In this document: positions 6,144-11,304 of the stretch, in pieces
How the letters are laid out: each line of letters begins with the position of its first letter
Numbering within the stretch: the first letter of the stretch is position 1
Assembly: GCA_900545495.1 (NCBI GenBank)
Contig: UQZJ01000030.1
Coordinates: 1 to 11,304, forward strand
Direction: 5' to 3'
Length of the DNA stretch: 11,304 bases
Origin: an uncultured Eubacteriales bacterium
GTDB lineage: Bacteria; Bacillota; Clostridia; Oscillospirales; Oscillospiraceae
Notes under the pieces: generated by a model
Databases searched by the model: none
What the model was told of the DNA's origin: nothing
The model's input: only the letters and a program-made list of their open reading frames with translations
Position numbers and translations under genes: made by a program

Positions 6144-6536
6144 TTAGCAATCCACCTCTATGCGAAAGTCACTGACAGAATAATTCCCCTGCGTGTTAAA
6201 GACTGTGATCAATCCGGAAAGCTCGTAGTGCATCGTGCCGTATTCTGCGCTGGGCATCCAAATATCAAGATTCGCCCGATATACGCCGAAATCCTGCGGC
6301 ACGACATACCATTCGGTTTCCGCCACTGTGCGCCAAGCATCATCCAGTGGGAAAACATTGTCCTTTAAGAAGCGTTCAAAGGCGGTATATACGTCCTCCG
6401 CGATCTCCTGCGTAACGTTTTCCGGGGAGGTATACGCGGCAGGAAAACTTATCGAAATGGCGGATGCCTGAAACCGAACTTCGGCCTCCGGGGAAAGTTT
6501 TCTTGCTTTGTCCGCAGCGAATACATTTTCTTCCAA
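6144..6536 (-). CDS. Uncharacterised protein with uncertain 5' end
   Basis: A 130-codon frame of unknown function. Internal sequence looks like a real alpha/beta protein: SAISISFPAAYTSPENVTQE at about 26-45, a helix around 46-60, then WYVVPQDFGVYRANLDIW and a C-terminal beta stretch ending FRIEVDC. The only usable start is TTG at 6536, preceded by AAGG with no spacer, and the frame is closed 5 codons further up. This suggests a weak TTG start or a lost or frameshifted N-terminus. It is coupled to the next gene through a 4-nt gap. Confidence 0.6.
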   Translation of the reverse strand: MEENVFAADKARKLSPEAEVRFQASAISISFPAAYTSPENVTQEIAEDVYTAFERFLKDNVFPLDDAWRTVAETEWYVVPQDFGVYRANLDIWMPSAEYGTMHYELSGLITVFNTQGNYSVSDFRIEVDC

Positions 6537-6662
6537 CCTTATACCATGGGCTCATAACGGATAACAAAGGAAATAACCGGTCTCCGCTCACCACACTGCA
6601 CACGATGGGAGACCTCTGTCGGAAGTTTTAAAAAATGCTGCGGTCAAAACAACGGAACAGAC

Positions 6663-7172
6663 TTACACGGGCAGTTCGAAGGTCTCCTGCTGATTGGCGG
6701 CGTCCAGTGCCATCTGGGCGCGGGCCAGCTCGTCCGCCGCCTGCTCATAGTCGGCCTCCACCGCCGCGATGTCGTAATTGGCGTAGGAGTAGTCGATCAG
6801 GTCAGCGCGGCGACCATACTGCTCCTCCGCACGCTCCATAGGCAGGCGGTTCTTCATCGCCGCCAGCTTATTCTTGCGGCGGGTAAGCTGGGGAATGTAC
6901 ACCAGCATCTCGTCAATGGTCATGTCGAAGCCGGGAACGGTATGGGTGGCGTTGAACAGGTTGATGGCGTGCTTGATGCGGCGGATGCACCGCTCCAGCT
7001 CCGCCAGACGGCGCTGGGTGTCCGCGTAATCATAGGCGGGGCGCACGGATTCCACATTCTCGCCGGCGGCGGCGCGAAACTCCCTGCTGCGGCTCTCCTT
7101 CTCCCGCAGGGACACATATTCATCGGTCAGCTTCTTCAGCCGCTTATTGGCCTGTGCAGAGGTATACTTCAT
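6663..7172 (-). CDS. Uncharacterised coiled-coil protein
   Basis: A 169-residue protein beginning MKYTSAQANKRLKKLTDEY. It is highly charged and helical, with probable coiled coils at about 1-24 and 45-75 (TQRRLAELERCIRRIKHAINLFN) and again near the C-terminus (AAVEADYEQAADELARAQMALD). A conserved-looking centre is VPGFDMTIDEMLVYIPQL. Similar proteins occur in Firmicutes without known function; a relation to the DIP1984 family is possible but unverified. ATG 7172 is preferred because GAGAGG lies 10 nt upstream. In-frame ATGs at 7178 (4 nt spacing) and 7196 are alternatives. It follows the 7233-7571 gene by 60 nt in the same direction. Confidence 0.75.
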   Translation of the reverse strand: MKYTSAQANKRLKKLTDEYVSLREKESRSREFRAAAGENVESVRPAYDYADTQRRLAELERCIRRIKHAINLFNATHTVPGFDMTIDEMLVYIPQLTRRKNKLAAMKNRLPMERAEEQYGRRADLIDYSYANYDIAAVEADYEQAADELARAQMALDAANQQETFELPV

Positions 7173-7232
7173 AGTCATTCGTCCTCTCCCTTCCATTCCT
7201 CTTTGTTTGTGTTCTTCTGGTTCACGCCGCGG

Positions 7233-7571
7233 TCATACCGCCGCCCTCCGCCTGCGGCACAGCGCGGCGGGTACGATCCCGACCACGGTCTGTTCCGCGT
7301 CCCCGGCGTGAAAGCGCTCCCGCGCAAGAAGATGCTCCACCTCCGCAATGGCGGCACAGATGTCCCGCTCACTGGGCGCTGCCGCCCACGGCACCTCATA
7401 ATAGCGATAACGCCCCTTGACGCCCGCGTACCTGGCGGCGTCACAGTGGGGGGAGAGCATCGCCTGCAGATCCTCCAGATAGTACGTCAGCGTTTCCTCT
7501 CGGCTTGGATAGCCGCAGCATGACCGCTCCTGATATGACCGCTCCAAGGCGGCGTTTGCATAGTATCCCAT
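7233..7571 (-). CDS. Uncharacterised small protein downstream of phosphatase
   Basis: A 112-residue protein starting MGYYANAALERSYQERS with GAGGTG just upstream of the ATG. The N-terminal half is acidic and Tyr-rich. The segment SERDICAAIAEVEHLLARERF at about 68-88 is a probable amphipathic helix. The C-terminus is arginine-rich (CRRRRAAV). No known motif is seen. It begins 8 nt after the stop of the metallophosphatase gene, so it belongs to the same transcript as the AAA+ peptidase and phosphatase genes. Confidence 0.65.
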   Translation of the reverse strand: MGYYANAALERSYQERSCCGYPSREETLTYYLEDLQAMLSPHCDAARYAGVKGRYRYYEVPWAAAPSERDICAAIAEVEHLLARERFHAGDAEQTVVGIVPAALCRRRRAAV

Positions 7572-7579
7572 GTCACACC

Positions 7580-8257
7580 TCACTCCACATAAAATTCCTC
7601 CAGCGTATCCAGACACAGGCAGCCCAGCACACCGTTATAAACCGCGCCGCAGTCGATGGCAATGTGTCCGTTGCCGCGCCAGATACGCCCCCTCGATGCC
7701 TCGTCGATAAAGCTGGTAACGGTATGGCCGGTGACGATGACGCGGCTGGGGTCATAGCACAGCTCATACTCCGGCTCCCCCGTGAGGAAGTCGCAGACGC
7801 GGCAGCTCTCCGGATGGCGCATTTTGCGCTTTCCCGGCACGGTATGCGCCAGAAAGAAGCTACGTCCTCCCGCCCGTACCTCCGCATAGACCGGCAGACT
7901 GCCGAGGATACGCAGCACCCGGGCGCGCACCGCGTCAGACCGGTTCCAGAAGGCTCGGTATGTCCTATCGCCGCCGTCCTCCATCCACTCATACCATCGT
8001 GCAAAGAGCCTTGCGGGCGTCGCCTCGTTGTCCGGGTCGCGGGGCAGGAACTCCAGTGCCGCCTGCTCGTGGTTGCCCCGCAGGAGGATCACGTTCTGCC
8101 GCGACGCCGCATCCAGCAGGACGCGCAGACCGCCGCTGCCGCGATCCGTCACGTCACCCAGAATATACAGCGTATCAGTGTCACTGAAATGCAGCATTTC
8201 CAACAGCCGGAAGTACTTTTTATCGCAGCCGTGGATGTCGCTGACAACGTAAGTCAT
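7580..8257 (-). CDS. PPP-type serine/threonine metallophosphatase
   Basis: A 225-residue calcineurin-like phosphoesterase. The two-metal site is complete: DIHG at 7-10, GDVTDRG at 34-40, RGNHE at 60-64, a His at 138 (AHT) and GHT at 177-179. A C-terminal IDCGAVYNGVLGCLCLD segment is typical of bacterial PrpA/lambda-phosphatase-type protein phosphatases. Length matches the family. It should hydrolyse phosphoserine/threonine or other phosphoesters in the cytosol using Mn. GAGGAGGT lies 6 nt before the ATG inside the 13-nt gap from the AAA+ peptidase gene, so the two are almost certainly co-expressed. Confidence 0.9.
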   Translation of the reverse strand: MTYVVSDIHGCDKKYFRLLEMLHFSDTDTLYILGDVTDRGSGGLRVLLDAASRQNVILLRGNHEQAALEFLPRDPDNEATPARLFARWYEWMEDGGDRTYRAFWNRSDAVRARVLRILGSLPVYAEVRAGGRSFFLAHTVPGKRKMRHPESCRVCDFLTGEPEYELCYDPSRVIVTGHTVTSFIDEASRGRIWRGNGHIAIDCGAVYNGVLGCLCLDTLEEFYVE

Positions 8258-8270
8258 GCCGCACCTCCTC

Positions 8271-9530
8271 TCAGGTGGCAGGTACGGCTCGGTACCTGCC
8301 GCAGATGGACTGAATGTCGGAGTGGAGAAGCGTCTGCTTCTTCAACAGCGCATCTGCAAGCTCCTGCACCAAATCGCGATTGGCGGCTAAAAGCTCCTTG
8401 GTTTTGAACAGATAACGCTCCAGCTCCGCACGGACGATGGTCTCGCGCTCCAACAGACCTGCTTCACTGTCGCCGTATCGCCCCGACACATTCACGCCCA
8501 GCATGCCGCTGCCGCCCAACTCCTCCGCCTTCTCGCGGATCAGCTTGGCCGCATTCCGGATATCGCTGTTGCAGCCAGGGGCCATTCTGCCGTACTGCAG
8601 CTCACAGGCCGCCTTGCCCGCCAGTCTGACCAGAATATCCGCCCGCCGTCCCAGCGACCGGTTTAAGTGAACAAAGCCGTAGCAGTAGGTGGAGGCAGGG
8701 CTGTACAGCAGTGTTGCGAAGGCTGCCGATCCCGGCGTCACCAGTTCCATCATGGCCGTGTGGCCGGCCTCGTGGAACGCCACCTTTTTGCGCTGCTCCT
8801 CGCTGACGGGATACACCTCCGGCGGCACATGGTGGATCGTTTTCAGCACGGCACGGACAAGGTGTGTCCGGGTGATGCTGCCACTCCGCTCGTAGGCGGC
8901 GTAGATAGCAGCCTCGTTCAGGGCGCTTTCCACCTGAGCGCAGGAGCTGTGGCTCAGCAGCTGCGTCAGATCGGACAGGGAGATATCCGGCACCGGCGCC
9001 TTGCCGGAAAGATAGCGGCGGATGATCTGCTCCCCGTCCGTACAGTTGGGGCGCTGTACCTTGATCTGCCGGTCAAACCGCCCGCACCGCAGCAGAGAAT
9101 CGGGGATTTCCTTCACATTGTTGACGGTGGCGATCACGAACACCTGCTTCTCCTGCACCTTGTCGATGCAGCTCTGCACCGCTGTAAACGCGGCGGTGCT
9201 GAACTCGTCACTGGAGAATTTGTCCATGTCGTCCAGCAGGAGCATGGACGGCGCGGCCTCCGCCGCCTCGTCAAACGTGTGCGCCAACTGCTTCAGGAAT
9301 TCGTCCTCCGGCTGGCTGCGCCGCACGGTGAAGCAGGGCAGGCCGCTGTCCTCCATCAGCGCCGTGGCCATCAGTGTTTTGCCCAGGCCGGGTTCGCCGG
9401 ACAGCAGCAGACCTTGCGGCAGCTTTGCGTCCAGCGCCGCGTAAACCTCCGGATGGTGGATCATATCGCTGATCTGCATCAGCTCCGCCTTAATGTGGTC
9501 GTAGCCGATGATCTTGTCAAATGCGCTCAT
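8271..9530 (-). CDS. Soluble FtsH-like AAA+ ATPase/zinc metallopeptidase
   Basis: A 419-residue protein with an AAA+ module followed by an M41-type peptidase. Walker A is GEPGLGKT at 45-52. Walker B is MLLLDDMD at 96-103, with Asp101 where FtsH has Glu. Sensor-1 Asn137 lies in ATVNN, and an RCGRFDR arginine-finger segment spans 148-154. The zinc site is HEAGH at 253-257, with a probable third ligand Asp323 in NSDIRNA. FtsH proteins are usually 600 residues or more and start with two membrane helices; this one starts directly at the AAA+ domain with no hydrophobic segment, so it should be cytosolic. It presumably unfolds and degrades specific proteins. GAGGAGGT lies 7 nt before the ATG. It heads a minus-strand operon with the phosphatase gene and faces the divergent 9712 gene. 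Confidence 0.9.
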   Translation of the reverse strand: MSAFDKIIGYDHIKAELMQISDMIHHPEVYAALDAKLPQGLLLSGEPGLGKTLMATALMEDSGLPCFTVRRSQPEDEFLKQLAHTFDEAAEAAPSMLLLDDMDKFSSDEFSTAAFTAVQSCIDKVQEKQVFVIATVNNVKEIPDSLLRCGRFDRQIKVQRPNCTDGEQIIRRYLSGKAPVPDISLSDLTQLLSHSSCAQVESALNEAAIYAAYERSGSITRTHLVRAVLKTIHHVPPEVYPVSEEQRKKVAFHEAGHTAMMELVTPGSAAFATLLYSPASTYCYGFVHLNRSLGRRADILVRLAGKAACELQYGRMAPGCNSDIRNAAKLIREKAEELGGSGMLGVNVSGRYGDSEAGLLERETIVRAELERYLFKTKELLAANRDLVQELADALLKKQTLLHSDIQSICGRYRAVPAT

Positions 9531-9662
9531 AGCAAGTACCTCCTCAATGAATCGCAGGGGTTATGTACTGGCAAAACGAGCGAACAGGCAGTTCGATCGT
9601 CTCGCGGGACTGCATCATAGCACGCTGGTTTTCGAAATCGTTGCATACTGCTGTCCGAAATC

Positions 9663-9690
9663 TTGACTTGCGATAATTTTTCTATAAAAT
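9663..9690 (+). promoter_or_regulatory. Candidate promoter of the 9712 gene
   Basis: TTGACT at 9663-9668 and TAAAAT at 9685-9690 with a 16-nt spacer, inside an AT-rich run. TATAAA at 9683 is a stronger hexamer but its spacing is 14. GAGGAGGGG follows, 7 nt or so before the ATG. Confidence 0.5.
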
Positions 9691-9711
9691 ATTTTTGAGG
9701 AGGGGATTTGT

Positions 9712-10287
9712 ATGGATATTCCGCGCCGCAAAAACCGTGACCGCCTCGACAAGCTGACGGCAGAGCTGCTGTTTTTCTGCTTCTGGCTGACTCGCTACGG
9801 CGAGGTGGAGCTGGGCGATTTCAAATGGCACAGCGGAGAACGCTCCTCCGCCAGCTATCGCCGCTATGCGGAGGAGCTGGCGGCGTGCGGCGCCATACCG
9901 CGATTGAAGCTTCGGGACAACGGTCGTCGCTTCGTCTCCGCCCCGCCGGTAGAGGAGTTCGTGCCGTCGGTGCGGTTCGATTTGGCAGACGACCACCTGC
10001 AGCGGCTGGCGCGGCTGGCGTGCATGGCGGCGTCGGTGCTTGCGCCCGATGGAGAACTGTCGGCATTTGACAACGCCATTGAGGACTACCGGTACTACAA
10101 CCTGCACTATCCCGACTACCACGCAGCGTATGAGGGATTGGATGCCCGTACGCTCCGGCGTGATAAGCAGACGGTGCGGCAGGTGCTGCTGCGCTGGAAA
10201 GACTACGACGCCCGGCGTATGCAGCGTGACGAGGATGCAGAGGAGGAACTCACAGCGGATTTTCTGGCACGGCTCAAGAATTTGTAG
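9712..10287 (+). CDS. Uncharacterised protein, possible winged-helix regulator
   Basis: A 191-residue protein with strong RBS (GAGGAGGGG) and clean start. The N-terminal 80 residues read like a winged helix-turn-helix: a helix RDRLDKLTAELLFFCFWL, a short loop, a helix-turn-helix SSASYRRYAEELAACGAI at 43-60, then a basic wing LKLRDNGRRFVSAP. This resembles the N-terminus of DeoR/WYL-type regulators but lacks a recognisable WYL domain. The C-terminal half is acidic and helical with DYRYYNLHYPDYH at about 123-135. It is divergent from the AAA+ peptidase operon and may regulate it; that is inference. The stop is followed 14 nt later by the dispersed repeat. Confidence 0.65.
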   Translation: MDIPRRKNRDRLDKLTAELLFFCFWLTRYGEVELGDFKWHSGERSSASYRRYAEELAACGAIPRLKLRDNGRRFVSAPPVEEFVPSVRFDLADDHLQRLARLACMAASVLAPDGELSAFDNAIEDYRYYNLHYPDYHAAYEGLDARTLRRDKQTVRQVLLRWKDYDARRMQRDEDAEEELTADFLARLKNL

Positions 10288-10301
10288 GTATGTAGCTGCC
10301 G

Positions 10302-10337
10302 CGCCTATTCTTTAATTACAGCGTGGTCATTTCTGCG
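10302..10337 (+). repeat. Dispersed 36-bp repeat, copy 2
   Basis: Identical to copy 1 over 36 positions and diverging immediately afterwards (GTCG in place of CC). It lies 14 nt after the stop codon of the 9712-10287 gene and 151 nt before the antitoxin start. Confidence 0.9.
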
Positions 10338-10404
10338 TCGTCACAACCGGCTTACCTACATTCTGCGGTTGGTTGCGAGTGCCAAATAATGCGTAAATTA
10401 TAGG

Positions 10405-10432
10405 TTGATTTTTACCTATATACAGGTATAAT
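10405..10432 (+). promoter_or_regulatory. Promoter and candidate operator of phd-doc
   Basis: TTGATT at 10405-10410, a 16-nt spacer and a perfect TATAAT at 10427-10432. The inverted repeat TACCT (10413-10417) / AGGTA (10424-10428) overlaps the -10. Phd-family antitoxins autorepress by binding such palindromes, so this is the likely operator. Confidence 0.7.
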
Positions 10433-10452
10433 AAGCATAGGAGGTGTTCACC

Positions 10453-10695
10453 ATGACCATTGATACAAAGACAATCGTTTCGGTCACCGAAGCGAATCAG
10501 AACTTCTCGCGGGTAACGCGCATTGCCGAGAAAAACGGGCAGGCGGTGATTTTCAAAAACAACAAACCCAAATATATGCTGGTGGATCTGGATGTGTCCC
10601 CCATGATCGATATGACCGATGATGAGAAGATCGACGTTGTGGCGGCGCGCATCCTGAAAAAGTATAAGCCCGCATTTATGGAGCTTGCGAAATGA
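10453..10695 (+). CDS. Phd/YefM-family antitoxin
   Basis: An 80-residue antitoxin. The N-terminal IVSVTEANQNFSRVTRIAEKNGQAVIFKNN segment is the typical Phd/YefM fold that dimerises and binds DNA, followed by KYMLVDLD. The C-terminal part (about 53-80) is the toxin-binding tail. It neutralises the Doc toxin and represses its own promoter. I chose ATG 10453 because AGGAGG at 10439-10444 is 8 nt upstream; an in-frame GTG at 10444 overlaps the RBS. It overlaps doc in an ATGA at 10692-10695, the usual antitoxin-first order. Confidence 0.9.
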   Translation: MTIDTKTIVSVTEANQNFSRVTRIAEKNGQAVIFKNNKPKYMLVDLDVSPMIDMTDDEKIDVVAARILKKYKPAFMELAK

Positions 10696-11069
10696 TCAAG
10701 TTTTCGAAAGATAAGGTGCTGCTGCTCCACAAGCTCATCGCCCAGGAAACAGGCGGCAGTATCGGTGTCCGGGATGAAGCCCTGTTGGATTCCGCATTGG
10801 AGAACGCCTTTGCCGGCTTTGACGGGCAGGAGTTCTATCCTACCAAGGAGGAAAAGGGCGCACGGCTTGGCTATACGCTCATCTCTAACCACGCTTTTGT
10901 GGACGGCAACAAGCGCATCGGTATGTACGTTATGCTGACGTTTCTGGAAGTGAACGGGATACACATGGAGTGCACCAATGAGGAAGTTGTGGAGGTCGGA
11001 TTATCCGTTGCCTCCGGCACAATGGACTACGACTCGCTTCTCCAATGGGTGCGCGACCACAGGATTTGA
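10692..11069 (+). CDS. doc: Doc-type (Fic fold) toxin
   Basis: A 125-residue death-on-curing toxin. The signature HAFVDGNKR at 67-75 matches Doc HxFxDxNKR: His67, Asp71, Asn73, Lys74 and Arg75. Lys in place of the second Gly of the classical Fic motif (GNGR) is what makes Doc a kinase of elongation factor EF-Tu rather than an AMP transferase. The preceding IGVRDEALLDSALENAF and EEKGARLGYTLISN segments are also typical. Length is that of a full Doc. Translation is coupled to the antitoxin by the ATGA overlap. The dispersed repeat follows 28 nt after the stop. Confidence 0.93.
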   Translation: MIKFSKDKVLLLHKLIAQETGGSIGVRDEALLDSALENAFAGFDGQEFYPTKEEKGARLGYTLISNHAFVDGNKRIGMYVMLTFLEVNGIHMECTNEEVVEVGLSVASGTMDYDSLLQWVRDHRI

Positions 11070-11097
11070 CGGTTTTGAAGGAAGTCGATAGGCGGCA

Positions 11098-11133
11098 CGC
11101 CTATTCTTTAATTACAGCGTGGTCATTTCTGCG
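11098..11133 (+). repeat. Dispersed 36-bp repeat, copy 3
   Basis: Identical to copies 1 and 2 over 36 positions; identity with copy 1 spans 11097-11135. It lies 28 nt after the doc stop. Confidence 0.9.
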
Positions 11134-11234
11134 CCGTCGCGGGGCTTGACCCAAACCGTGGCCCAAACGCGGAAAAAAGCAGGTGGATACAGGCGGACAC
11201 AGTGGATCGCCCACCGAGCCGAAAGCACGCAAAA

Positions 11235-11271
11235 GCGCCGGAAAGCGTTGCGGCACAACGCTTTCCGGCGC
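11235..11271. repeat. Perfect 16-bp hairpin near the right edge
   Basis: Arms 11235-11250 and 11256-11271 are exact complements around a CGGCA loop. There is no T-tract, so a standard intrinsic terminator is unlikely. The stretch 11134-11304 otherwise has no gene. An AGGAGGT at about 11291-11297 suggests that a gene begins just outside the window. Confidence 0.8.
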
Positions 11272-11304
11272 GCATCGTATCTTCACACGCAGGAGGTCAC
11301 TGGT

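Noticed and set aside
6579..6614. GGTCTCC/GGAGACC inverted repeat as a terminator
   Set aside because: 7-bp stem with a 22-nt loop and no T-tract in a useful place; too weak to call.
7505..8407. 300-codon plus-strand ORF
   Set aside because: Antisense to the clearly coding metallophosphatase; arises from GC-rich codon bias.
8667..9620. 317-codon plus-strand ORF
   Set aside because: Antisense to the AAA+/M41 gene with intact Walker and HEAGH motifs; no RBS or family.
4426..11133. Repeats as a CRISPR array
   Set aside because: The copies are thousands and hundreds of bases apart with genes between them, not regularly spaced spacers.
4426..11133. Repeats as integron attC sites
   Set aside because: No internal imperfect palindrome and no paired GTTRRRY-type core sites are seen.

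Overview
The window looks like an accessory island in a moderately GC-rich Gram-positive gut-type bacterium, probably a clostridial Firmicute. The reasons are strong AGGAGG-type ribosome binding sites, tightly packed small uncharacterised genes, and a mix of defence, toxin-antitoxin and broken genes. Taxonomy is inferred from style only; no rRNA or tRNA is visible.

Layout, left to right. Positions 1-420 hold no convincing gene. 421-831 (+) is a Sel1-repeat protein. 938-3100 (+) is a compact operon with its own promoter: an unknown protein, a short agmatine/peptidylarginine-deiminase-like enzyme, and an ORF joining a CPCC-type zinc ribbon to a CX5R tyrosine/dual-specificity-phosphatase-like domain. 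The genes overlap by a few bases, so they are probably translationally coupled.

The most notable element follows at about 3097-4425: a complete retron. A 17-bp perfect inverted repeat (a1 at 3142-3158, a2 at 3324-3340) encloses msr hairpins and a long msd hairpin. A reverse transcriptase starts 20 nt after a2 and carries the retron hallmarks NAxxH (NAAPH) and VTG, with YCDD at the active site. No canonical retron effector is fused or obviously adjacent. The zinc ribbon-phosphatase ORF ends 41 nt before a1 and is the best positional candidate for a partner. Downstream lies only a truncated start of a DUF2779/Cas4-like gene (4663-4800) with intact promoter and RBS, then a strong terminator.

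4963-9530 is read entirely on the minus strand. In transcription order it holds a soluble FtsH-like AAA+ ATPase/zinc peptidase, a PPP-type metallophosphatase, four small uncharacterised proteins, and a helix-hairpin-helix (HhH-GPD-like) protein with its own promoter. A divergent (+) gene at 9712-10287 may encode a winged-helix-type regulator. 10453-11069 is a Phd/Doc toxin-antitoxin pair with promoter and candidate operator. The last 235 bases carry a 16-bp hairpin and an RBS-like site at the very edge.

Three near-identical copies of a 36-39 bp sequence sit just 3' of the retron RT (4426), the 9712-10287 gene (10302) and Doc (11098), all in the same orientation. They look like module boundaries or a dispersed repeat and are not explained by the genes.
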